DNA of 22,451 bases. Source: Tannerella sp. (GTDB lineage: Bacteria; Bacteroidota; Bacteroidia; Bacteroidales; Tannerellaceae). The stretch covers positions 1 through 22,451 of the forward strand of contig JAIRKN010000127.1 in assembly GCA_031260095.1 (NCBI GenBank), read 5' to 3'. Of the stretch, positions 1 to 6,867 are shown piece after piece. The notes beneath the pieces were generated by a model that did not search any database, was not told the origin of the DNA, and saw only the letters and a program-made list of their open reading frames with translations. A program made the translations under genes and the position numbers. Every line of letters starts with the position of its first letter. Positions within the stretch are counted from its first letter, which is position 1.

Positions 1-237
1 CCGCCACACCCGGTACATATCGCGGATCTCATCCGGGATTTCAATCCATGAATCGGTCCGGTTCAATTCCTGTGCAACAAGTTCTTTCGCAAAAATAGGA
101 TAAAGTTCCTCCGGTTTCAGCGGTTGTTTTGTCGCAGGATGAAGCGGCGGTAGGGGTTTGTTTTTCATATCTGCCACAATATTATACCATGCGGCCGGGA
201 TGTCTTTCTCTTCCAATAAAAATTTTTTCGTTGACAT
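1..237 (-). CDS. trpB: TrpB2-like tryptophan synthase beta chain, N-terminal part (cut by window edge)
   Basis: The first 79 codons of a gene running off the left edge. The translated start (MSTKKFLLEEKDIPAAWYNI) and the later stretch with KPLPPLHP and KQPLKPEEL match the N-terminal segment that marks the TrpB2 branch of tryptophan synthase beta chains, a PLP enzyme joining indole and serine to make tryptophan. The catalytic lysine and PLP-binding residues lie beyond the window, so activity cannot be judged. The ATG at 237 follows a good promoter at 279-309. No trpA or other trp gene is next to it here; TrpB2 is often a stand-alone copy used for indole salvage, so that role is possible but inferred. 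Confidence 0.85.
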   Translation of the reverse strand, partial: MSTKKFLLEEKDIPAAWYNIVADMKNKPLPPLHPATKQPLKPEELYPIFAKELVAQELNRTDSWIEIPDEIRDMYRVWR

Positions 238-278
238 AATGTTAATTATTTTGATGCTATTTCTTTCAATTTGTGAGA

Positions 279-309
279 CAAATATAGTGTAAACTGAGAA
301 AATCACAAA
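279..309 (-). promoter_or_regulatory. Bacteroidetes-type promoter for the trpB2-like gene
   Basis: On the minus strand a TTTG at 306-309 is followed by exactly 19 bases and then TATATTTG (279-286), an exact match to the Bacteroidetes sigma-ABfr pattern TTTG-N19-TAnnTTTG. It sits about 42 bases before the trpB2-like start codon, leaving a short leader. Confidence 0.75.
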
Positions 310-395
310 ATAAATCCTTTTATTTTTATTTTTTTATTTCCGCTCCGAATAATCCGTCGCGTTACAAAGGTGAAATAATCCGGTGTAATAAATAA

Positions 396-430
396 AAAAG
401 ACCGGTTATCGTAAAAATAACCGGTCTTTT
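396..430 (-). terminator. Rho-independent terminator after the FKBP operon
   Basis: A perfect 14-bp stem (396-409 with 417-430, core GACCGGTTAT / ATAACCGGTC) closes a 7-base loop, with A-runs before and T-runs after the GC core. It begins 20 bases beyond the stop codon of the lipoprotein FKBP gene. The symmetrical A/T tails would let it work in both directions. Confidence 0.85.
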
Positions 431-449
431 AGATGTATCTCAGAATAAT

Positions 450-1166
450 TTATTTTGCTTTCTTAACTTCGAGTAATTCAACTTCAAATTCAAGCGTGCT
501 GTTCGGTTTGATATTCGGATTATTTTGACCATAAGCTAATTCCGTCGGTATCCACAGCGTATATTTAGAGCCTACAGGCATCAATTGCAAACCTTCGGTC
601 CATCCCGCTATCACACCATTTAAAGGAAATGAAATCGGTTCGCCACGCCCGATAGAGCTGTCAAATTCAGTGCCATCCAGATATTTACCTATATAATGAA
701 CAACGACAGTATCAATAGCAGCAGGTTTTGGCCCCGTACCTTCCGTAATAACTTTGTATTGAAGGCCACTTGGTGTAGTGATAACACCACTTTTCGTTTT
801 ATTTTCAGCTAAGAATTTATCACCTTCCGCTTTATTATCATTCGCTACACGATTTTGCATGTTCCTAAAAAATTCATTAATAAACGCATTCGCCGCCTGT
901 TCATCCTTTCCTAAAAACAACGAATCATCAGAATTATCTATTCCTACCATAAAACCTGCTAAAAAAGCATCAATATTTCCCTTTATAGGCCAGCTTTCCA
1001 TCTGTCTTTTCATATTCGAAGCCTGAGCTTTACCAATGATAAAACTTACGCTATCCACATCAGAAGTTAATTTTGCAGAACCCATAGATTTCTTAGAATC
1101 ACAAGACGTAAAAGCGATTCCCATCATTACCACAGCCATCATGGCTAATAAACCAATTTTCTTCAT
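450..1166 (-). CDS. FKBP-type peptidyl-prolyl isomerase, lipoprotein (FkpA-like)
   Basis: A 238-residue envelope protein. It starts with a lipoprotein signal peptide ending in FTSC, with Cys22 as the likely lipid anchor. Residues about 35-145 form the helical N-terminal dimerisation region seen in FkpA/Mip proteins (it contains [12 protein letters not shown] and the spacer [20 protein letters not shown]). Residues about 150-236 form the FKBP domain ([16 protein letters not shown], then [24 protein letters not shown] and FEVELLEV). Such proteins catalyse cis-trans isomerisation at proline and act as periplasmic folding helpers. It lies 21 bp after the cytoplasmic-type FKBP gene on the same strand, so the two are probably co-transcribed and arose by duplication. 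A strong terminator follows. Confidence 0.92.
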   Translation of the reverse strand: MKKIGLLAMMAVVMMGIAFTSCDSKKSMGSAKLTSDVDSVSFIIGKAQASNMKRQMESWPIKGNIDAFLAGFMVGIDNSDDSLFLGKDEQAANAFINEFFRNMQNRVANDNKAEGDKFLAENKTKSGVITTPSGLQYKVITEGTGPKPAAIDTVVVHYIGKYLDGTEFDSSIGRGEPISFPLNGVIAGWTEGLQLMPVGSKYTLWIPTELAYGQNNPNIKPNSTLEFEVELLEVKKAK

Positions 1167-1187
1167 TTTCTAAATTTTATAATTATG

Positions 1188-1772
1188 TTAAACAATATCT
1201 AATAATTCAACGTCAAAAACCAGCGTACTGTTCGGGCCAATCGCATCTCCTGCCCCACGTTCGCCGTAAGCAAGTTCAGAAGGTATGAACAACCGCCATT
1301 TGGAGCCTGTTTCCATCAATTGTAACGCTTCGACCCAACCCGGTATAACCTGCGACACTCCGAAAACGGCCGGTTCGCCACGTTGTACGGAACTGTCAAA
1401 TACAGTACCATTCACAAGCGTACCATGATAATGACATTTTACTTTGTCGGTAGCCCCTGGCCTGGCGCCGGTACCTTTTTTTAATATTTCATATTGCAAC
1501 CCACTCGGTAAAGCAACTACACCTGCTTTTTTCCTGTTTATTCTGAGAAATTCTTCTCCTGCTTCTTTATTTAATTGAATCTGTTCGGCTTGAAGTTTTA
1601 CAAAATAAACATTCATTATTTGTTTGGCTTCATCATAAGAAATTTCAGGTGTTTTTTCAGATAAAACGTCATTCACGCCTTTTATAAAGTCTTCTATTTT
1701 CAACTCTTTTATACCTGAAGTAAGAAAATTATTTCCTATACTCAGTCCTAACGCATAACTTATTTTATCCAT
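1188..1772 (-). CDS. FKBP-type peptidyl-prolyl isomerase without signal peptide
   Basis: A 194-residue protein with the FkpA/Mip plan: N-terminal helical region (starts MDKISYALGLSIGNNFL, about residues 1-85), the linker FLRINRKKAGVVALPSGLQY, and a C-terminal FKBP domain (about 105-194: CHYHGTLVNGTVFDSS, PGWVEALQLMETGSKW, FIPSELAYGERGAG, LVFDVELLDI). No signal peptide or lipobox is visible, so it should be cytoplasmic, unlike its downstream neighbour. It is the first gene of a two-gene unit, with a TAnnTTTG promoter element 31 bases before the start. Confidence 0.9.
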   Translation of the reverse strand: MDKISYALGLSIGNNFLTSGIKELKIEDFIKGVNDVLSEKTPEISYDEAKQIMNVYFVKLQAEQIQLNKEAGEEFLRINRKKAGVVALPSGLQYEILKKGTGARPGATDKVKCHYHGTLVNGTVFDSSVQRGEPAVFGVSQVIPGWVEALQLMETGSKWRLFIPSELAYGERGAGDAIGPNSTLVFDVELLDIV

Positions 1773-1802
1773 ATTTTTTCTTCAAGCTTTATAATCAGGT
1801 TG

Positions 1803-1810
1803 CAAAGGTA
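1803..1810 (-). promoter_or_regulatory. -7 element of the FKBP operon promoter
   Basis: TACCTTTG on the minus strand, an exact TAnnTTTG match, 31 bases before the FKBP start codon. The -33 side is only a TTAC/TTAG-like sequence, not a clear TTTG, so only the -7 part is secure. Confidence 0.5.
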
Positions 1811-1882
1811 ATCTTTTTATTTGTCTAACGTAATACTTTTTCTTTTTTTTTTCGCAAAGAGTATTTTTTTCCTGAAATATCA

Positions 1883-1890
1883 TAACTTCG
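1883..1890 (+). promoter_or_regulatory. Weak -7-like element ahead of the sirtuin gene
   Basis: TAACTTCG lies 38 bases before the sirtuin ATG and differs from TAnnTTTG by one base. No good -33 TTTG is seen; a T-rich tract precedes it. Tentative. Confidence 0.3.
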
Positions 1891-1928
1891 CAATATAAAT
1901 GAGTTCATGTATCTAAAATAAAATAAAT

Positions 1929-2621
1929 ATGAAAAATTTAGTAATTCTTACAGGTGCAGGTATGAGCGCCGAAAGTGGAATATCAACGTTTCGCGATTCA
2001 AACGGATTATGGAATAACTATCCTGTAGAAAAAGTAGCTACGCCGGAAGGTTTTACTACTAATCCCCAGTTGGTTCTGGATTTTTATAATTACAGGCGAC
2101 GGGAACTTCTCAAAGCCGAACCGAATGAAGGACATAAGGGCCTCGCCAAGTTGGAAAAATATTTCGAAGTGCATATTATTACACAAAACGTAGATAACCT
2201 GCATGAACGTGCAGGAAATACTCATGTGGTACACTTACACGGCGAACTGATGAAATCATGTTCCGTAAAAAATACGGATAAAGCTTTTTCCCTGTCGCCT
2301 GAAAATCCCGACATCCACCTGGGAGATAAAGCGCCTGACGGAGGACAGTTACGTCCATTTATTGTATGGTTCGGAGAAGCCGTTCCAAAAATAGAAGAAG
2401 CTATCCAATATGTGGAATCGTCGGATATATTTGTAATAATAGGCACTTCACTTAATGTATATCCGGCTGCCGGTTTACTAAATTATGTTCGGAAAGGACA
2501 ACCCATCTTCCTTATTGATCCGAAAGAAGTAAATACTTACCGAAACGATATTAAATTTATTAAGACAGGCGCTTCGGAAGGTGTAAAAATATTAATGGAA
2601 GAACTCAAAAAAATGATTTAA
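1929..2621 (+). CDS. cobB: Sir2-family NAD-dependent deacylase (sirtuin, CobB-like)
   Basis: A 230-residue sirtuin that uses NAD+ to remove acyl groups from lysines. Visible signatures: the NAD-binding GAGMSAESGISTFRD (residues 9-23), QNVDNLHERAG (86-96), the catalytic His104 in HLHGEL, and GTSLNVYPA (172-180). Tyr53 and Arg56 (YNYR) match the Tyr-x-x-Arg pair that class III sirtuins (E. coli CobB, SIRT5) use to bind succinyl or malonyl lysine, so desuccinylation is likely as well as deacetylation. The segment that normally holds four zinc-binding cysteines (about 105-145) has only Cys111, so the zinc site seems to be lost, as I recall for some other Bacteroidetes sirtuins. It is transcribed away from the FKBP genes and appears to be a single-gene unit. 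Confidence 0.92.
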   Translation: MKNLVILTGAGMSAESGISTFRDSNGLWNNYPVEKVATPEGFTTNPQLVLDFYNYRRRELLKAEPNEGHKGLAKLEKYFEVHIITQNVDNLHERAGNTHVVHLHGELMKSCSVKNTDKAFSLSPENPDIHLGDKAPDGGQLRPFIVWFGEAVPKIEEAIQYVESSDIFVIIGTSLNVYPAAGLLNYVRKGQPIFLIDPKEVNTYRNDIKFIKTGASEGVKILMEELKKMI

Positions 2622-2710
2622 AAACAGATGAAAATCTACTTACTTTCAGGAATAGATAATTTATAAATCAGAAACATCAGAACAACCTGTCGAATAACTT
2701 TAAAAATTTT

Positions 2711-2739
2711 TGTAACAAAAAATATCCTTTTATCGTCTT
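2711..2739 (+). promoter_or_regulatory. ECF-sigma-type promoter (likely autoregulatory)
   Basis: TGTAAC at 2711-2716 and CGTCTT at 2734-2739 give the classic ECF layout of an AAC -35 core and a CGTC -10 core with a 17-base spacer. It lies 63 bases before the first gene of a cassette that encodes an ECF sigma factor, so autoregulation is the simple reading. The housekeeping TAnnTTTG motif is not seen here. Confidence 0.5.
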
Positions 2740-2801
2740 TTCTATAAAAGCGCTTTGAAAGATCATTTATCAAATAACAAACATCTAAAAAATAAATCAT
2801 T

Positions 2802-3284
2802 ATGGAAAAAGGTATTTTTATAACATTATTGACAGTGATTATGAGCCAGGGTTGTTTTTTCAAAGGTATCAGCCAGGTAACTGAAATGAGTAACAAAGTT
2901 ACGATTGAACAATTGTTTACTGATTTTGCCAAGGAAAAAAATACAGTACGAATAAAAATAGGTAGCTTTACTATGGCATTGACACGAATATTTACGGGTA
3001 CAAAAGGCATTTCCGGCGTTGAAGTTTATTCTTTCGATGAATGTAATAGCGTGGTGAAAAATAAATTCAATACCGCTATCCAAAATCTGAAAGATCAATC
3101 TTATGAAACGCTTCTTTCCACCAGTAAAAACGGTGAAACAACAAAAGTATTTTTAAAGATGAAAAATGACTTTATCAATGAGATTGTTGTCGTAACCGGG
3201 GGAGATGGCCCTGCCATGATAAGAATCAAAGGAAAAATAAAGCCGGATGATATTCAAAGTGTGATTAACGAAAATAAAAAATAA
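2802..3284 (+). CDS. DUF4252-like exported protein (first copy)
   Basis: A 160-residue protein resembling the DUF4252 family, common in Bacteroidetes next to ECF sigma factors. An N-terminal hydrophobic stretch (about 4-22) is a likely export signal; Cys18 in MSQGC makes a lipoprotein possible but the lipobox is poor. The mature part carries the family features: a start similar to TIEQLFTDFAKEKNT, a middle region like GVEVYSFDECN, then a beta-rich C-terminus (VFLKMKNDFINEIVVVTGG) ending in a helix that binds the pattern IKPDDIQSVI. The function of the family is not known; linkage to sigma/anti-sigma genes suggests an envelope-stress or surface role. It is 11 bp before the sigma gene and is probably the first gene of that operon. 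Confidence 0.75.
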   Translation: MEKGIFITLLTVIMSQGCFFKGISQVTEMSNKVTIEQLFTDFAKEKNTVRIKIGSFTMALTRIFTGTKGISGVEVYSFDECNSVVKNKFNTAIQNLKDQSYETLLSTSKNGETTKVFLKMKNDFINEIVVVTGGDGPAMIRIKGKIKPDDIQSVINENKK

Positions 3285-3295
3285 AGATTGTTCGA

Positions 3296-3790
3296 ATGAC
3301 CGCCGGAAGTTTCAAACAGGTTTATTTATCCCTGCATCCGAAGTTATACAGAGTGGCCTGTACAATCCTTAAAAATACGGAAGACGCTGAAGATATTATT
3401 CAGGATACATACTGTAAACTTTGGGATGATCGTAAAAAACTTGTTGATATACAGAAACCGGAAGCATATTGCGTAACACTTGTCAAACATTTATGTATGG
3501 ATTTCCTGCGTTTATCGAAAACGGCGCAAAACAACCATCACATTGATGATTATGATTTTCCCGATTATTCTACCAATGCAGAAAACAGAATAGAAGACAG
3601 GGAAACTATAAGGAAAATTAAATCTATCATACGTAGTTTGCCAGAAAAACAACAAAGAATATTAAATTTACGCGGATTTGCCGATTGTTCACTGGAAGAA
3701 ATAGAAAAAATAACAGGAGAAAGCGCCGTAAATGTAAGGGTCTTACTTTCAAGAGCACGTAATACATTAAAAATGAAATTAAAACATTGA
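3296..3790 (+). CDS. ECF-family RNA polymerase sigma-70 factor
   Basis: A 164-residue ECF sigma factor. Region 2 lies in residues about 9-72 (LYRVACTILKNTEDAEDII, then DTYCKLWDD and the helix ending in CMDFLR), which bind core polymerase and the -10 element. Region 4 lies in about 108-160 (LPEKQQRILNLRGFADCSLE, then a helix-turn-helix with NVRVLLSRAR), which binds the -35 element. As usual for ECF factors, regions 1.1 and 3 are missing. The anti-sigma candidate begins 3 bp after its stop and a DUF4252 gene precedes it, so expression and control are likely coupled. The ECF promoter at 2711-2739 is the best candidate target. Confidence 0.92.
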   Translation: MTAGSFKQVYLSLHPKLYRVACTILKNTEDAEDIIQDTYCKLWDDRKKLVDIQKPEAYCVTLVKHLCMDFLRLSKTAQNNHHIDDYDFPDYSTNAENRIEDRETIRKIKSIIRSLPEKQQRILNLRGFADCSLEEIEKITGESAVNVRVLLSRARNTLKMKLKH

Positions 3791-3793
3791 GAT

Positions 3794-4312
3794 ATGACTG
3801 ACGAAAAAAAAATAGAACGATTATTGACGGCTTTTTACAATGGGGATACCACACTGGAAGAAGAAGCCTTATTACAGAAATTTTTCAATGATACAAATAT
3901 TTCTGAAAATTGGTATGCGGACAGGGATTTATTTCATGCCTTATATGATTCCTCACACATCCATATTTCGAAAGATTTTTTGGAAAGACTGGAACATCAG
4001 ATTGACAATCATATAAAAAAGACCGGTAAAGCAAGCCGAACTAAAGTCAAACGCTTATTTATCAGCATAGGAAGTGTCGCCGCTGCCGTATTGCTTTTTG
4101 CAGGGATATTTTTCTTCCACGACAAATATTCCGTTAAAAACGATGTACTAACAGATACTTTTACTGATCCCCTGGAAGCTGCCATAGTAGCGGAAAAAGT
4201 ATTAGCACTGGTTTCTTCCAATCTGAATAAAGGACTTTTTCCCTTAGAAAAACTAAAAGAAAATATGAATAAAACAAATGAATTACTAAATGAGAGTTTA
4301 AATTTAAAATAA
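3794..4312 (+). CDS. Single-pass membrane protein, candidate anti-sigma factor
   Basis: A 172-residue protein with a cytoplasmic N-terminus of about 85 residues (acidic, helical: IERLLTAFYNGDTTLEEE, then a region like EALLQKFF), one membrane helix at about residues 89-108 following the basic KVKRLF, and a periplasmic tail of about 60 residues rich in Lys, Asn and Leu. N-terminal patterns of the type ...L..Y..G.TT..EE..L..FF are usual in Bacteroidetes anti-sigma proteins of the FecR-like and related types, but no FecR domain is present in the short tail. Its place 3 bp after the sigma gene supports the call. A membrane protein of unknown role remains possible. Confidence 0.65.
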   Translation: MTDEKKIERLLTAFYNGDTTLEEEALLQKFFNDTNISENWYADRDLFHALYDSSHIHISKDFLERLEHQIDNHIKKTGKASRTKVKRLFISIGSVAAAVLLFAGIFFFHDKYSVKNDVLTDTFTDPLEAAIVAEKVLALVSSNLNKGLFPLEKLKENMNKTNELLNESLNLK

Positions 4313-4318
4313 ATAATT

Positions 4319-4804
4319 ATGAAAACAAAGAGTTTATTATTAATGATATGTTTGCTATGCAATAGTATTATTTATGCACAAAGCAGTACGATAAACAAAC
4401 TATTTGATAAATATGAAAATGAAGATGATATTACCGTCATCTCTATATCAAAAGCTATGTTTAAAATGATACCCGAAAATATAAATACAGGCGATGTGAA
4501 TATTAAAAATATCATACATAAAATAGAATCCATGCGTATTATTACCTCGAATAATGCTAATCTGAAAGAAAAAATGAGTTCGGAATTCAAATCCTCTGTT
4601 AACGGTAATAAAGATTATGAAGAACTTATGCGTGTCAAAGACGGTAAATCAAACATTACTTTTAATGCCAGAAAAAAAGGGGATATAATTAATGAGTTAA
4701 TTATGCTCATAAATGGTGAGGATAGTTTTGTCGCTATCCAGATAACCGGAAATTTTACTTTAAATGATATACAGGAAATAGTCAAAGAAAAAAATACACA
4801 ATAA
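4319..4804 (+). CDS. DUF4252-like secreted protein (second copy)
   Basis: A 161-residue protein with a clear signal peptide (MKTKSLLLMICLLCNSIIYA, cleavage likely before QSS). The rest follows the same plan as the protein at 2802-3284: a helical start (INKLFDKYENEDDITVISIS), a central region with MRIITSNNANLKEKM, and a C-terminus with LIMLINGEDSFVAIQITGNF and a final helix (LNDIQEIVKEKNT). The two copies are clearly diverged. It follows the anti-sigma candidate by 6 bp, giving the order DUF4252 - sigma - anti-sigma - DUF4252, which is a recurring Bacteroidetes cassette. Function unknown. Confidence 0.75.
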   Translation: MKTKSLLLMICLLCNSIIYAQSSTINKLFDKYENEDDITVISISKAMFKMIPENINTGDVNIKNIIHKIESMRIITSNNANLKEKMSSEFKSSVNGNKDYEELMRVKDGKSNITFNARKKGDIINELIMLINGEDSFVAIQITGNFTLNDIQEIVKEKNTQ

Positions 4805-4850
4805 ATATATATGTAATACCGTTTTTCTCACATAATAAAGTATTATAAAT

Positions 4851-6395
4851 ATGAGAAAAGACAAAATTCTTTGGGCGGATGATGAAATAGATTTACTGAA
4901 ACCTCATATTCTTTTTTTAGAGGAAAAGGGATATGAGGTGATCCCCGTTATAAGTGGTCAGGACGCCATTGACGCCTGCAGGAAACAACCTTTCGATATT
5001 ATTTTCCTGGATGAAAACATGCCGGGATTAAGCGGATTGGAAACGTTAACACATATCAAACAAACTAATCCGAACGTTCCTGTCGTCATGGTAACTAAAA
5101 GTGAAGAAGAAAGTATTATGAATCAGGCAATAGGTAACAAAATTGCTGATTATCTTATAAAACCTGTCAATCCCAATCAACTTATACTTTCCATAAAAAA
5201 GAATGTACATAAAAGCGACATTATCACCGAAACTACGACTATCAATTATCAACAGGAATTTAGCCGGATAGGAATGCAGATAAACAGTTCTATTTCAACA
5301 GACGACTGGATTGATATCTACAAAAAAATAGTATATTGGGAACTGACCCTTGAAGAAGGACAGATAGAGATGCAGGAACTGCTTCGGATGCAGAAAAAAG
5401 AAGCAAATAACGAATTTGGTAAATTTGTAAAAAAACAATATATCAACTGGATACAAAATTCGGAAAACAGGCCACTGATGAGCCCGGATTTATTTAAAAA
5501 GAAAGTATTTCCGCTGCTTGATAAGGACGAAAAAATCTTCTTTATTTTAATAGATAATTTTCGACTTGACCAATGGTATACCGTAAAAAACTTATTAAAT
5601 GAATATTTTACTTTTAATGAAAATCTTTATTATAGCATACTTCCCACGGTCACCCAATATGCCCGAAACTCTATATTTTCAGGACTTATGCCGGTTCAGA
5701 TAGAAAAAATGTTTCCCGAACTATGGATAGATGAAGAAAGCGAAGAAGGAAAAAATATAAATGAAGAACCGCTGATAAAAACACAAATCGAAAGATTTCG
5801 AAAAAAATATACTTTCTCATATAACAAAATATATGATTCTATTTATGGTGAGAAATTATTACATAATATATCCAATCTGACAGAAAACCAGTTGAATGTT
5901 GTTGTCATTAATTTTGTGGATATGTTATCACATGCGCGTACGGAAAGTAAGATGATACGCGAACTTGCACAGAATGAAGCAGCATATCGAAGTCTCACGC
6001 GTTCCTGGTTTCAACATTCGACCACTCTTGAGTTATTCAAACAAATAGCCAACAAAGGTTATAAAATAATATTAACAACAGATCATGGAACTATCCGTGT
6101 AGAGAACCCCGTCAAAATAGTAGGCGACCGGAATACGAATACAAACCTGAGATATAAGGTAGGTAAAAACATGAATTATAATTATAAAGAGTTATATGAA
6201 ATAAAAGAACCGGAAAAAGCGGGACTTCCCTCTCCTAATTTAAGTACGAAATACGTATTCGCCCTTAACGAATCTTTTTTCGCTTATCCTAACAATTATA
6301 ACTACTATGTTTCATACTATAAAAATACATTTCAACATGGCGGCATATCGCTCGAAGAAATGCTGATTCCCATTATAACGTTACAACCAAAATAA
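4851..6395 (+). CDS. porX: PorX-type response regulator with PglZ phosphatase-like domain
   Basis: A 514-residue protein matching PorX, the response regulator that controls type IX secretion in Bacteroidetes. The receiver domain (about 1-118) has the acidic pair Asp10-Asp11, the phospho-acceptor Asp54 (FLDENMPG), Thr82 and Lys104 (IKP). After a helical linker (about 120-215) comes a PglZ/alkaline-phosphatase-superfamily domain with candidate metal-binding residues Asp235 (LIDNFRLDQW), Asp357 and His361 (FVDMLSHA), Asp411-His412 (TTDHG), and Thr266/Thr268 (PTVTQYARN) as possible nucleophile. Known partners of PorX are the sensor kinase PorY and, in Porphyromonas gingivalis, the ECF factor SigP; PorX hydrolyses (oligo)nucleotides. 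No DNA-binding domain is present. Here it lies 46 bp after the sigma/DUF4252 cassette on the same strand, so read-through is plausible. Confidence 0.93.
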   Translation: MRKDKILWADDEIDLLKPHILFLEEKGYEVIPVISGQDAIDACRKQPFDIIFLDENMPGLSGLETLTHIKQTNPNVPVVMVTKSEEESIMNQAIGNKIADYLIKPVNPNQLILSIKKNVHKSDIITETTTINYQQEFSRIGMQINSSISTDDWIDIYKKIVYWELTLEEGQIEMQELLRMQKKEANNEFGKFVKKQYINWIQNSENRPLMSPDLFKKKVFPLLDKDEKIFFILIDNFRLDQWYTVKNLLNEYFTFNENLYYSILPTVTQYARNSIFSGLMPVQIEKMFPELWIDEESEEGKNINEEPLIKTQIERFRKKYTFSYNKIYDSIYGEKLLHNISNLTENQLNVVVINFVDMLSHARTESKMIRELAQNEAAYRSLTRSWFQHSTTLELFKQIANKGYKIILTTDHGTIRVENPVKIVGDRNTNTNLRYKVGKNMNYNYKELYEIKEPEKAGLPSPNLSTKYVFALNESFFAYPNNYNYYVSYYKNTFQHGGISLEEMLIPIITLQPK

Positions 6396-6867
6396 AATAT
6401 AACGCAATAAACTGACGGTTTATATATAACGATTTTATTCTATTTATTGTTCATTATACTGTAAATTAGATGTTAATAATTAATCAAAAAAAAAATTTTA
6501 TTATCCGTTCATATTAACTATACAAGAATTATTTTTTATTTGAAGCAGAAAAAAATAGATTTTTATTTTTATTTTTCAGAAGCAGTTTTCACCGAATTAA
6601 TTTATACTTAAACTGAAAATTTATTACTTTAAATAATTATCCACCCAATGTTAATAAATAATAGTAAATAGCTAATTATTAATTATATTATATCTAAAAT
6701 AAGGGTTAATATGTTTGGCATAAAAAGAACCCGGACTATAATAACCGAATATCCAAATATTTTCCAAAGAAATTATAAACTCTTTCAACACTCTATTATC
6801 TTCATTATTTATATATAAATTTAAAATAGATATATAATAATATAAGATTGTCGATATGTTGAATAAC
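6396..6867. other. AT-rich convergent intergenic region with no gene seen
   Basis: About 470 bases between the stop codons of porX (+) and the S41 peptidase (-). It is very AT-rich, with many poly-A/T tracts and stop codons in all frames, and no ORF of note. The only structured element I could support is the short hairpin at 6407-6423. Confidence 0.7.
6407..6423 (+). terminator. Possible weak terminator after porX
   Basis: A perfect 6-bp stem ATAAAC / GTTTAT with a TGACG loop, 12 bases beyond the porX stop codon. The stem is AT-rich and no good T-run follows, so this is weak. Confidence 0.3.

Noticed and set aside
2636..3010. 124-codon minus-strand ORF opposite the first DUF4252 gene
   Set aside because: Antisense to a gene with clear export signal and family features, and covers the promoter region; composition is that of an AT-rich shadow ORF.
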